From NCBI RefSeq assembly GCF_905220995.1, contig NZ_CAJNBJ010000002.1, positions 62,001-126,000 of the forward strand: a DNA stretch of 64,000 nt, read 5' to 3'. The notes below the pieces were generated by a model. The model had not been told where the DNA came from, searched no databases, and saw only the letters and a list, made by a program, of their open reading frames with translations. This document shows positions 1 to 8,874 of the stretch, piece after piece. The stretch's first letter is position 1, and each line of letters begins with the position of its first letter. A program made the translations under genes and the position numbers. Origin of the DNA: Nitrospira defluvii. Its GTDB lineage: Bacteria > Nitrospirota > Nitrospiria > Nitrospirales > Nitrospiraceae.

Positions 1-653
1 TGATAGTTCGCCACAAAATATTTGTACTCGGTAAAGAGGAAGAGACGTTCGCCGACATTGGCACGCAGCCCGCCGATGAACTGATAGGCCAACGCCCCGT
101 CCGCAGCATTCTCATGGACCGTGCCGATGGAGCTATGTTGCAGGTTCAGATCCCGTGCGAACCCTCCAGATAAACCGGCTCCGACTCCGATATACGGTTG
201 AATGACCTCGCCCGGGTAGCGCAACAGGACATTCGCCATGGCATTGATGGATTGGAGGCGAAAGTTCGCGCTTCTCGTCACCCCACCGGTCGTCGCCGTG
301 GGCGCGTTGACCTTGCCGTCGAGGCCGGATAGTTCGGCTTCCAGCCCGACGAGCCGCCCTGTGAAGGCCGGAAAGAATCCTACCTTCAGTCCGCCGCCTA
401 ATCTACCTTGCACATCAGTATTGGCGAAGGGATCTTCCTGCAACCGCACCGGACGATTCAGGGGACGACTCCCCTGCAAATAGACACTCACATACCACTC
501 GGTCTTCTCCTCATCCTGTTTCGCCTCGGGAGAAACCGTCGGAGACTTGGCCACAGTGGGTGCGGCGTCCGCAGCCGACGCCTTCGAGACCGCGGCGTGA
601 CTGCTCAGGACCGTGAGGATACCCGCAGCCAGAACCCAGGATGGTGTTTTCAT
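1..653 (-). CDS. outer-membrane beta-barrel protein, partial (3' end outside window)
   Basis: Reading the minus strand from the ATG at 651-653 gives an open frame running off the left edge (about 217 residues visible). It begins with a Sec signal peptide (MKTPSWVLAAG, then a run ending near SKASA) and a short charged linker. Alternating hydrophobic and glycine-rich segments follow, such as LGGGLKVGFFPAF, YIGVGAGLSGGF and LFLFTEYKYFVANY, which resemble OmpA-like or lipid A deacylase-type barrel strands. A role as a small outer-membrane porin or structural barrel is inferred; the exact family is not assignable without the C-terminus. There is no close gene in front (183-nt gap to the next gene), so its own promoter is likely. 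Confidence 0.7.
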   Translation of the reverse strand, partial: MKTPSWVLAAGILTVLSSHAAVSKASAADAAPTVAKSPTVSPEAKQDEEKTEWYVSVYLQGSRPLNRPVRLQEDPFANTDVQGRLGGGLKVGFFPAFTGRLVGLEAELSGLDGKVNAPTATTGGVTRSANFRLQSINAMANVLLRYPGEVIQPYIGVGAGLSGGFARDLNLQHSSIGTVHENAADGALAYQFIGGLRANVGERLFLFTEYKYFVANY

Positions 654-836
654 GGATCACTCCCGTGAGATGAACGGCAAGGCAGGACCGAAGCGCCTGT
701 CTACCAACCCACTCTTACCACGGAGGTGATCGAGGGCAAACTGATTCGGCACTTGCTGCAGGAGGGGTCAGTGTGGGAGCGAGGGAGACTACGCGACTGA
801 GACGTTGACCTCAAGGGAACAACGAGACACGAAGAC

Positions 837-1415
837 TTACGTGCCGGCGAGAAACGTTTTCAGTGTCTCCAGAGAAACCAGCCCCACTAATAACCGACCA
901 TCCTGGCGCTGAAGCAGCGGAATTCCCTGATGCTCCGTTTCCTCCCACTGGTCGCCCCACGTGTTGAGAAGTCGATCCACCGGCGTGGCACCAGCCTCGA
1001 CGAGCTCCTCTGCGGTAAATCCTTGCCGGAGGGCTTCCTTCCGCAGGACCTCTTGATCCGATAGATCTTGACCGTCGCACCAGAACCGTCGATACAACGC
1101 ACGCACAAACACACTCCCGCGCGAGTGATCCAGGTGCAGCGCCCGAGCGGCGGCGGCGATCGCACGGCCCGTATTGGGTTTGCCCATCGGCACGATGATA
1201 GGCAGCTCTGGCGCGAGCCGGCGAACCATCTCGACCTCCTGCTTCAGTTCGACACCCAAATGCCCGCCCCACGTGACCATCGGCACCGGCAAATGCGGGG
1301 CATGCTGCACGCCCCGCCACTCGATCTGGTCCATCACCTCAAGCCCGTGCAACCGTTCATGCAATGCGTAACAAAAGGGACAATTAAAATCGCTATACAG
1401 TGTGTAGACTGTCAT
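837..1415 (-). CDS. DsbA-family thiol:disulfide oxidoreductase (FrnE/HCCA isomerase-like)
   Basis: 192 residues. It opens directly with a thioredoxin-fold strand and an active-site CxxC: residues 4-15 read YTLYSDFNCPFC, so C12 and C15 form the redox pair. The all-helical middle and the late cis-Pro-like strand (HQGIPLLQRQDGR, about 163-175) fit DSBA-like thioredoxin domains. No signal peptide is visible, so it is probably cytoplasmic, as for FrnE-type proteins. Substrate unknown. It shares its strand with the cyclase gene upstream, about 100 nt away. Confidence 0.75.
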   Translation of the reverse strand: MTVYTLYSDFNCPFCYALHERLHGLEVMDQIEWRGVQHAPHLPVPMVTWGGHLGVELKQEVEMVRRLAPELPIIVPMGKPNTGRAIAAAARALHLDHSRGSVFVRALYRRFWCDGQDLSDQEVLRKEALRQGFTAEELVEAGATPVDRLLNTWGDQWEETEHQGIPLLQRQDGRLLVGLVSLETLKTFLAGT

Positions 1416-1519
1416 CCCCTAGCACAGACCTTCACATACGATGTTGGCCCGGTTCCTCGACGCACGTATGCATCACACGGCTTCACGCCGTTTCCTTAGC
1501 AAAGAGCTCCGCGCTAAAG

Positions 1520-2335
1520 TTATTCAGGCAGAATTCCTAGGATTCGTACGGGAGCGCCGCTCCCGCCGGCGATTTTCATCGGCAGGGCGATCAACGTGGC
1601 GCCGGAAGCTGGAAGCTCATCGAGCCGCGCAACGTTTTCCAGTCCGTACAGGCCGGCGCCATTGACGATGCGGTGCACCACAAAGTCCTGCGACGGACCA
1701 TAGTCGATGCTCGGCGTATCGATCCCGATGCCGGAGATGTGTCGTTCGGTCACCAGGAACCGTGCCGCTTCTTCGGAAAATCCCGGAAAATGCAGCGTCG
1801 TGGGCGCATCGGGCGTCGCGCTGCCGAAATAGCGCTCCCGATGCTGCCAATGCGCTCCCCAGCCGGTCAACATCATCACGACGGCACCGTTCGGGATGGT
1901 CCCATACTGCGCCTCCCAACGATGCAGATCAGCCGGGGCTAACCGATAGTCCTCTTCCTTCCCTGCGGCGGCACGCACATCGATCACCACCGCAGGCCCC
2001 ATGAGATGCTCAACCGGAATCCCGTCGATTCCGACCTGACCCTGCGCGAAATGGATCGGCGCATCCATATGCGTTCCGGCATGCTCCGACAGGGCCACCT
2101 GTCCCGTCGCATACCATGCTTCATCGGCCGTTCCGCCCCGCTGACTCCCGTCCCGGTGAAATGGAGGATTGCGCGGCCACACGAGGGTCGTCTCATCAAA
2201 ACTGTACGTCAGGTCAACCAGACGCGACGCGGCATGGACAACCTGATGCCATCCCCCGACAAGCAGCAGGCCGACTAGCCCCCAGAGAATTGCTCGGACC
2301 GGACCCGCTGGTCGTGCCGCCAACCGCTGTTGCAT
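1520..2335 (-). CDS. cyclase-family (kynurenine formamidase-like) metal hydrolase, exported
   Basis: 271 residues from the ATG at 2333-2335, which has AAGGAG six bases upstream; the frame stays open to 2374 but that longer start lacks a ribosome site. The N-terminus has a signal peptide or anchor (AILWGLVGLLLVGGW). The family metal-binding signature HAGTHMDAPIHF is present, and a second histidine/glutamate-rich part lies near the C-terminus (FVVHRIVNGAGLYGLENV). Known members hydrolyse N-formylkynurenine or lactone/amide bonds using Zn or Mn. The substrate here is unknown. It is transcribed divergently from the RuBisCO-like gene at 2452, with a 116-nt shared promoter region. Confidence 0.8.
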   Translation of the reverse strand: MQQRLAARPAGPVRAILWGLVGLLLVGGWHQVVHAASRLVDLTYSFDETTLVWPRNPPFHRDGSQRGGTADEAWYATGQVALSEHAGTHMDAPIHFAQGQVGIDGIPVEHLMGPAVVIDVRAAAGKEEDYRLAPADLHRWEAQYGTIPNGAVVMMLTGWGAHWQHRERYFGSATPDAPTTLHFPGFSEEAARFLVTERHISGIGIDTPSIDYGPSQDFVVHRIVNGAGLYGLENVARLDELPASGATLIALPMKIAGGSGAPVRILGILPE

Positions 2336-2451
2336 CCCTCGCTCCTTACCTGTCGCCAGGGTCTTCAGTCTCATGACAAGTCAGCCCTACCCTCCCACGC
2401 GCGGATACGGTACCCTTTCGTCCGTCAGAAGTGCAACGGGAGGAAGGCATC

Positions 2452-3597
2452 ATGACTGCTGACCAACTACGATTTTCAGGGCAACGCTTCACTGTGGAAT
2501 ACCATCTTCAGGGATCGGCCGCAGACGCACGTCGACGCGCTGATCTTCTTTGTATCGACCAGACCGTCGAGGCAGCGGACCATGTCATTCCCCCGGGGCC
2601 AATCAGAAATGAACTGTTGGGGCGAGTGGAACAGTTCGAAGGTCTCGACGACGAGGTGCATGCCGCCTCGCTGACATTTCCTATCGAACTGCTTGATGGC
2701 ACCATGAGTACGCTCCTGCACATGAGTTTCGGCATGGCGAGCTTACAGGGAGGAGTGCGTCTCGTAAATCTGATCCTTCCCGATGTGGCCCTCACCCGGA
2801 TGGCCGGCCCGCGGCTCGGGATCGCAGGACTTCGCGCACAACTTGAGGTTCCAGCGCGACCGCTGGTCTGCGCGGTCCTGAAGCCACTCGGCCTCAGCCC
2901 TGATGCACTCGCGACACTGGCCTATGAATTTGCCCTCGGCGGAGTCGACCTCATCAAGGATGATCAAAGCCTGGGCGATCATCCGTTCTGTCCATTCGAA
3001 GAACGCGTCTCACGTTGTGCCGAAGCCATCACCTCGGCCTCGAAAGAGACCGGGCGCACCTGCCTCTACGCGCCGCACGTCTTCGGGCCATGGCCGAAGC
3101 TCCTCGAACGAGCTACTCTGGCCAAGAGCGCCGGGGCAGGCGCGCTCCTGATCTGCCCAGGACTGACAGGGTACGATGCCGTCGCCACGCTCTCTCGACT
3201 TTCTGCTCCCTGCTTGCCTCTGATCCTGCACCCGGATTTTCTCGGGAGTCACTACGTCAGCCCGGACAGTGGCATCGCCCCGGCCGTCCTGTTCGGACTT
3301 CTACCTCGCTTTGCCGGTGCGGACGTCTCCATCTACCCGACATACGGGTTGACGTATCCCATCACCCACACGGATTGTCGCGGCATTGCGCAGGCCTGCC
3401 GAACCCGGCTCGGGATGCTCTCCTCGACGTTTCCAACCGCGGCAGGCAGGATGAACGCCTCACGCATTGATGAGATGATGGCGCTGTACGGCTCCGATGT
3501 CGTCTTCATTCTCGGCAGCGACATACGCCGTGAACCCACACAAATTCGCGACGCATGCCGAACATTTCGACGTTTGATCGAAACCGCCCACCCTTGA
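2452..3597 (+). CDS. RuBisCO-like protein (form IV, RLP)
   Basis: 381 residues from the ATG at 2452, preceded by GGGAGGAAGG. The central barrel matches the RuBisCO large subunit: AVLKPLGLSP (K144, equivalent to the KPK loop but with the second Lys missing) and GGVDLIKDDQ (K169, the carbamylated Lys, with D170 and D171; the usual Glu is replaced by Q172). The loop-6 lysine region (GADVSIYPTYG) lacks a catalytic Lys, and the HRAMHA histidine motif is replaced by LHPDFLGS. The loss of several catalytic residues argues against CO2 fixation and for a form IV enolase/isomerase-type function. Whether it acts in methionine salvage (MtnW-like) is not shown; no other salvage genes are adjacent. Confidence 0.85.
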   Translation: MTADQLRFSGQRFTVEYHLQGSAADARRRADLLCIDQTVEAADHVIPPGPIRNELLGRVEQFEGLDDEVHAASLTFPIELLDGTMSTLLHMSFGMASLQGGVRLVNLILPDVALTRMAGPRLGIAGLRAQLEVPARPLVCAVLKPLGLSPDALATLAYEFALGGVDLIKDDQSLGDHPFCPFEERVSRCAEAITSASKETGRTCLYAPHVFGPWPKLLERATLAKSAGAGALLICPGLTGYDAVATLSRLSAPCLPLILHPDFLGSHYVSPDSGIAPAVLFGLLPRFAGADVSIYPTYGLTYPITHTDCRGIAQACRTRLGMLSSTFPTAAGRMNASRIDEMMALYGSDVVFILGSDIRREPTQIRDACRTFRRLIETAHP

Positions 3598-3856
3598 ATC
3601 CCCCATCTAGATACACATCACGTATCATTCATAACTAATTGTTTTGTATGATCTATGCCGCCTCATTACCGCGCACAATCGAACTGTTACTGCTCCGGCC
3701 TCTCTCCCTCGGACCAAGTCTTCGCTTCTCTGTCTAAATGGGCGTCACCAGCAAGACTCACGATTTTCATCAAGTTTCATTCGGTTGTCACCGATACAGG
3801 CCATAGCCTAAAGTCCTTACGTAGGTCCCAATAATCAGTTCGTGCACGAGAAGGTC

Positions 3857-5200
3857 ATGCCGCTCGCAAAAACGTCCAACGATCCAACGAAGGTCGATAC
3901 GTCCGACAGCATGAAGCTCAGTCCCGAGTACCTTCGCGTGGGCATGTATGTCGATCTGAACTGCTCCTGGTTTCGGCACCCCTTTCCGCGACGATCCTTC
4001 AAGCTGACCTCACAAAGTCAGATCGACACGATCAAAGGCCTCGGGTTAGGCACCGTCCTGGTCTACCCACGGGAATCGGATCCCGACACGGAGGGAGAAG
4101 GAGTTCCGATCGAAGCAACGGCCGAGCATCAATCGGCACCGGAGAGCCCCGCTCAAGGGCACCAGGAGGAAGCAACAACCGAGCCGGTTTCCCCTCCTGA
4201 CGAGCGAGAGAAGCCGACGCAGGGCGATTACCACCAGTCGGCGCAGATGGCGTCCGAGGCCTACCGCGAGATGCTCGGAACCAGTTCGAAGATGATGAAG
4301 GAACTCTCGAACGGATCTGCGGAGGGAATCCGTTGCGCGGAATCGATGATCGGCGGACTCAACATCCTTCTCTCCAACACGGAAGCAGCCGGCACCGTGG
4401 CCAGCGCTTTCGACCCTGAAGATGTGGAGAATGCTTCTGTCATCCGTGCCATGAATGTCGCCACCCTCTCCATGCTGGTCGCTCAGCAGTTCGATATCGA
4501 CCAGGAGGCGCTGCAGATGATCGGTATGGCCGGCCTCCTCCTGGACATCGGAGAACATCGCATCCCGAGACATATCCTCCAAACCCGCGCACGCCGGTCA
4601 GAAGTTGAAAACGTGAAGTATCAGCTTCATCCCTACCTGGGCGTGGAGATGCTCCGAAAATTCCCTCACATCCCGGAAGAAGTCCTGGATGTCATCCGCA
4701 GTCACCATGAGCGGCTAGACGGCTCGGGCTACCCCGAGAAGCTGAAAGGGGACCAACTCTCGCTCCCCACCAGAATCGTGAGCGCGGTGGACCACTACGA
4801 CTCGCTGGTCAACAGCCTCTACCCTGAAGAGGCCCTCTCGCCGGCCGAGGCACTCTCGACCATGTACAAGTACCAGAAGCAGATGTTTGCCGCGGATGTG
4901 TTGGTGGCAATGATCCAAACCCTGGGAGTCTATCCGCCAGGAACCGTCCTCTCCCTCTCGGACGGACGGTTCGCCCAGGTACTCAACATCAACTTCAAGT
5001 ATCGGTTGAAACCGCTCGTCCTCCTTTACGACGAGGATGGCCCGACCGGAGAGCCAGTCACCGCGGATCTCCAGTCACAGCCAGAGTTGACGATCCTCCG
5101 TGGCATGACTCGCGGCGAGCTGCCGAGCAAAGTGGTCGAGTACTTTCAGCTCAAACGATGGACCGGCTACTTTATCCAGTCCTCCATTCGCGCGGCCTGA
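3857..5200 (+). CDS. DUF3391/HD-GYP domain protein with degenerate HD site
   Basis: 447 residues from the ATG at 3857 (a GTG at 3842 is an alternative; neither has a clean ribosome site). The N-terminal ~70 residues (LSPEYLRVGMYVDLNCSWF, RSFKLTSQSQI) match DUF3391, which precedes HD-GYP domains. A Pro/Glu-rich linker follows. The C-terminal domain keeps the GYP signature (HHERLDGSGYPEKLKG) but the HD motif reads LLLDIGEHRIP instead of HDIGKI, so the metal-binding His and the Lys are lost. It probably binds cyclic di-GMP or acts as a regulatory scaffold rather than hydrolysing it. It stands alone between the RLP and radical SAM genes. Confidence 0.8.
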   Translation: MPLAKTSNDPTKVDTSDSMKLSPEYLRVGMYVDLNCSWFRHPFPRRSFKLTSQSQIDTIKGLGLGTVLVYPRESDPDTEGEGVPIEATAEHQSAPESPAQGHQEEATTEPVSPPDEREKPTQGDYHQSAQMASEAYREMLGTSSKMMKELSNGSAEGIRCAESMIGGLNILLSNTEAAGTVASAFDPEDVENASVIRAMNVATLSMLVAQQFDIDQEALQMIGMAGLLLDIGEHRIPRHILQTRARRSEVENVKYQLHPYLGVEMLRKFPHIPEEVLDVIRSHHERLDGSGYPEKLKGDQLSLPTRIVSAVDHYDSLVNSLYPEEALSPAEALSTMYKYQKQMFAADVLVAMIQTLGVYPPGTVLSLSDGRFAQVLNINFKYRLKPLVLLYDEDGPTGEPVTADLQSQPELTILRGMTRGELPSKVVEYFQLKRWTGYFIQSSIRAA

Positions 5201-5266
5201 AAAGATCTCCCGAGACACTATCGATGCGACTGGCAGCCACCACATGCAGTGTGGTATGTCCCAGCC

Positions 5267-7459
5267 ATGGCTCAGCCGCGAATTCTGCTCGTCATTCCAC
5301 CCCTCACGCAACTTAATACCCCCTACCCGGCTACGGCCTACTTGACGGGCTTCCTGCGTTCTCGCGGATATCAGGCACAACAAGCTGATCTCGGCCTCGA
5401 CATGATCCTGCGCCTCTTTTCACGCCCTGGACTTGGAAAGGCCTTTCACCGGATCAAGCAGAGGGATGCGGCCTGGCCCGGAGAGGTCCAGCAAATTCTG
5501 GCTCTCGAGGACGCCTACCTGGCGACCATCGAGCCGGTCGTGGCCTTCCTTCAAGGAAAAGATCCGATGTTGGCTCCTCACCTGGCCAGGCCGGGATTCC
5601 TGCCGGAGGGCCCTCGCTTTGCCGCCGATCAGCGACCCGGAGGAGCCCTGCACGCCTGCTCACCGGCCGACGCAGCCCGCCACCGGGCGACCTTGTACAT
5701 CGAAGATCTGACGGACCTGCTTCACGAAACCGTCGCGCCTCATCTGTTTTTGAATCGTTACGCCGAGCAGATCATGGGGGCGACGTCTTCCTTCGACCGG
5801 ATTGAAGAAGCCCTGTCGCAACCGTTGAGCTTGACCGACGAATTGCTCCTCGAGGCACTCGGGCCACACCTCGCTCGCACAGCTCCTGATCTCGTCGGCC
5901 TCACTGTCCCCTTCCCCGGCAACTTGTTCGGCGCCTTGCGTATTGCGCAAGCGATCAAGACTCAGCAACCCGCCACCAAGGTTGTGCTGGGCGGTGGCTA
6001 CGTGAATACGGAGCTGCGGCGATTGCAGGACCCTCGATTGTTCCAATACGTGGATTACGTGACGCTCGACGACGGCGAGCGACCACTCCTCTGTCTCCTC
6101 GACTTCCTGTCCGGCGTACGCCCCCTCAGCAGGCTGTGCCGGACGTTCGCACTGGTGGACGGCCGGGTGTCATTTCAGGACGGCAACACGGAGCCGGACG
6201 TGCCGATGCAGGAACTCGGCACTCCAACATATACCGGACTGCCGTTGAACGACTACCTCTCCATCCTCGACAGTCTGAACCCGATGCACCGCCTGTGGTC
6301 CGAAGGACATTGGAACAAACTCACCGTTGCCCACGGCTGTTACTGGAAGCAATGCACCTTCTGCGATGTGGGATTGAATTATATTGCGCGCTACGAGACG
6401 ACGCCCACCGACCAGTTGCTCCGGCAAATCGACACCTTGATCAACGAAACAGGACAGCGGGGTTTTCACTTTGTCGACGAAGCCGCGCCGCCGGCAGCGT
6501 TAAAAGCCTTGGCGCTTCGTCTGCTGGAGACGGGCCAGACTATCTCCTGGTGGGGCAACATCCGCTTCGAGGAAGCCTTCTCGCCCGATCTGGCACGGCT
6601 CCTGGCCGCATCCGGCTGCATTGCGCTGACCGCCGGACTTGAAGCGGCCTCGGACCGTCTGCTTGAACAGATGAAGAAGGGAATTACCGTCGACCAGACC
6701 GCGCGGGTAGCGGCGGCCTTTCGTCAGGCCGGTATTCTCGTCCACGCCTATCTGATGTACGGATGCCCGGGTGAGACCATTGCCGACACCGTGGATTCGT
6801 TGGAACGCGTGCGCCAACTGTTTGCGGGCAACCTGCTGCAATCCGCCTTTTGGCACAAGTTCACGGCCACCGCACACAGCCCCATCGGAATCAATCCGGC
6901 AGCCGAAGGCCTCACCATTCTCGGGCCGGTGTTTGCCGGGTTTGCCGAAAACGATCTTCGCCATGCCGACTCCCGCGCGACCTGCCCACCCTGGCTCGGA
7001 GAAGGTCTTCGCAACGCGGTCTTGAACTATATCGAGCAGGCAGGTCTCGAGCTTCCGGTACAGCGATGGTTCTCGCATCGCGTCAAACCGCCCCGCGTCG
7101 CCCGCACCTGGCTCAAGCAGGCCCTTGCTGAACCATTCTCCGTTTCGCTCACGGCCGAGCGCCGCTGTGTCTGGATCGGCGGCCAGCCCGTTGTCCTGTC
7201 GCCGGGAAAGACGCGAACCAGAATCGTCCTTCCCACCCGAACGGAAGATTTCTCACTGACACTCTCTCCGGCACAGGCCGAGTGGCTCCTCACCCTCATC
7301 CGGGCTTCAACGCCGTCGTCGTCTAGGAGAGACGGCATCTACCCGCGCCTGGCCGATGTCCGGGCGTCTTTCCCTGGTTCCGGCGCTCGGGCCTTTGAGC
7401 GATTCACGGGGACCGCCGCCTGGGAGATCACCAGGCAAGCAGGCCTACTCCTGGTGTGA
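5267..7459 (+). CDS. B12-binding-domain radical SAM protein
   Basis: About 730 residues from the ATG at 5267 (a GTG at 5249 is in frame). The N-terminus (RILLVIPPLTQLNTPYPATA) and the segment KVVLGGGYVNTE form the cobalamin-binding-like Rossmann part. The radical SAM cluster loop is HGCYWKQCTFCD, a Cx4CxxC spacing around residues 358-366, as often seen in this subfamily. ALTAGLEAASDRLLEQMKKG and YLMYGCPGE follow, typical of the SAM barrel. A long C-terminal extension has no recognised domain. It is likely a methyl- or group-transfer enzyme acting on an unknown substrate. It stands alone and ends at a bidirectional terminator. Confidence 0.8.
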   Translation: MAQPRILLVIPPLTQLNTPYPATAYLTGFLRSRGYQAQQADLGLDMILRLFSRPGLGKAFHRIKQRDAAWPGEVQQILALEDAYLATIEPVVAFLQGKDPMLAPHLARPGFLPEGPRFAADQRPGGALHACSPADAARHRATLYIEDLTDLLHETVAPHLFLNRYAEQIMGATSSFDRIEEALSQPLSLTDELLLEALGPHLARTAPDLVGLTVPFPGNLFGALRIAQAIKTQQPATKVVLGGGYVNTELRRLQDPRLFQYVDYVTLDDGERPLLCLLDFLSGVRPLSRLCRTFALVDGRVSFQDGNTEPDVPMQELGTPTYTGLPLNDYLSILDSLNPMHRLWSEGHWNKLTVAHGCYWKQCTFCDVGLNYIARYETTPTDQLLRQIDTLINETGQRGFHFVDEAAPPAALKALALRLLETGQTISWWGNIRFEEAFSPDLARLLAASGCIALTAGLEAASDRLLEQMKKGITVDQTARVAAAFRQAGILVHAYLMYGCPGETIADTVDSLERVRQLFAGNLLQSAFWHKFTATAHSPIGINPAAEGLTILGPVFAGFAENDLRHADSRATCPPWLGEGLRNAVLNYIEQAGLELPVQRWFSHRVKPPRVARTWLKQALAEPFSVSLTAERRCVWIGGQPVVLSPGKTRTRIVLPTRTEDFSLTLSPAQAEWLLTLIRASTPSSSRRDGIYPRLADVRASFPGSGARAFERFTGTAAWEITRQAGLLLV

Positions 7460-7577
7460 CACATTGATCGGCATGCGCGGCAGTCAGCTATGCCGAGAAT
7501 GCACGGCCACACATCCTGAGACCCCGGTACATGAGGGGGCCAGCGGACGCTGAAAGCAAGAGAGATGAAATGGAGCA

Positions 7578-7616
7578 ACCGGGGAGGAGTCGGCCGGCAA
7601 GCCGGCTCCTCCCGGT
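7578..7616. terminator. bidirectional hairpin between convergent genes
   Basis: The stretch begins ACCGGGGAGGAG and ends CTCCTCCCGGT around an inner CGGC/GCCG pair, giving a long GC stem with a small loop. It sits between the stop of the radical SAM gene (+) and the stop of the peroxiredoxin gene (-), so it can terminate both. No long T-run follows. Confidence 0.6.
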
Positions 7617-7640
7617 GGTTCAGCGAGAATGCCGCAACCT

Positions 7641-8276
7641 CTACTTGTTGGGCTGCGGGGTCACGCGCAAATAGGGCTTGATGGTCTTGAACCCCTTCGG
7701 GAAGAGCGTCTTGGCTTCCGCATCATTCACCGCAGGGGTGATGATGCAATCCTGCCCGTCCTTCCAGTTCACCGGGGTCGCCACCTTGTACTTGGCCGTG
7801 AGCTGAAGGGAATCCACCACCCGCAGCAATTCGTCGAAGTTTCTCCCGCAGGAGGCCGGATAGGTCAGCATCAACTTGATCTTCTTGTCGGGCCCGATCA
7901 CAAACACCGATCGCACCGTCATGCTATCCAGCGAGTTCGGGTGAATCATGTCATACAGGTCGGCGACCTTCTTTTCCGGATCGGCAATGATCGGATAGGC
8001 CACGGTGCAGTTCTGGGTTTCGTTGATATCCTTCATCCAGCCGCGATGTGAATCCAACGGATCCACGCTGATGGCGAGGATCTTCACGCCGCGCTTGTCG
8101 AACTCCCCTTTGATCCTGGCCATGTACCCCAACTCGGTCGTACAGACCGGCGTGTAGTCCTTGGGATGCGAGAACAAGATCCCCCACCCGCCCCCGAGCC
8201 ACTCGTGGAAATTGATCGGCCCCTCCGTCGTTTCAGCTGTAAAATTCGGGGCGTCATCGCCCAGTCGTAGTCCCAT
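7641..8276 (-). CDS. 1-Cys peroxiredoxin (Prx6/AhpC-TSA family)
   Basis: 211 residues from the ATG at 8274-8276, preceded by GGAAGGAGG; the frame extends to 8333 without a ribosome site. The peroxidatic motif HPKDYTPVCTTELGYMARI is intact, with the catalytic Cys around residue 46. The protein has the extended C-terminal domain of the Prx6 subfamily (DSLQLTAKYKVATPVNWKDG) and no resolving Cys partner, so it would reduce H2O2 or organic peroxides using an external thiol. Cytoplasmic. It is monocistronic and ends at the hairpin at 7578-7616. Confidence 0.93.
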   Translation of the reverse strand: MGLRLGDDAPNFTAETTEGPINFHEWLGGGWGILFSHPKDYTPVCTTELGYMARIKGEFDKRGVKILAISVDPLDSHRGWMKDINETQNCTVAYPIIADPEKKVADLYDMIHPNSLDSMTVRSVFVIGPDKKIKLMLTYPASCGRNFDELLRVVDSLQLTAKYKVATPVNWKDGQDCIITPAVNDAEAKTLFPKGFKTIKPYLRVTPQPNK

Positions 8277-8491
8277 GATGTCCTCCTTCCATAACGGTTC
8301 GAACGTATTGATCTGACTGTCGAATGACCGCAAAAAAAATCGATTAAGGTTACCGTGTCTGACAAGTGTGGTGCAAGCAGAAGCTGCCCCCCGGTGAGGC
8401 CGGACATTCCCCCAAATGTCTCACGACGAGGCATCCTCTCAAGTTTTCGCTCCCCCATCCGATAAGTAGCCCAGGAGCCAACGGAGTTCGC

Positions 8492-8860
8492 ATGGATCAC
8501 TCACCACCACCCGCGTCTGGACTACGAATCTCAAACGATGCCATGTACCGGTTGCTCCGCGAGGGGTGCATCAAGGAATTCAACGTCAAACGGGCCTCCG
8601 GTGAGAAGGTAGACCTGACCCGTTGTGATCTGCGCGGGCTGGATTTACGCGGTCTGGACGTCGATGGACTGGACTTCACTGACTGTTACTTCCGGCAGGC
8701 CGATCTCCGCGGCATCGATTTCCGCAAAGCGAACCTCGAAGGCGCCAGCATCAATGCGGCCAAGATCTCCGGCGCCTATTTTCCCCCGGAACTGAGCGCG
8801 AGCGAAATTGAGCTCTCGCTGCTTCACGGTACGCGGATGCGCTATCAGCCAAAGTCCTAG
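8492..8860 (+). CDS. pentapeptide-repeat protein
   Basis: 122 residues from the ATG at 8492 (GGAG six bases upstream). Residues ~40-95 show the A(D/N)LXX pentapeptide pattern: LTRCDLRGLDLRGLDVDGLD, followed by FRQADLRGIDFRKANLEGAS, predicting a short right-handed beta-helix. The N-terminal 35 residues (ISNDAMYRLLREGCIKEFN) resemble a small helical cap. There are no membrane segments. Function unknown; such proteins are usually protein-protein or DNA-mimic scaffolds. Confidence 0.75.
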   Translation: MDHSPPPASGLRISNDAMYRLLREGCIKEFNVKRASGEKVDLTRCDLRGLDLRGLDVDGLDFTDCYFRQADLRGIDFRKANLEGASINAAKISGAYFPPELSASEIELSLLHGTRMRYQPKS

Positions 8861-8874
8861 CCTGAATCGTTCCA

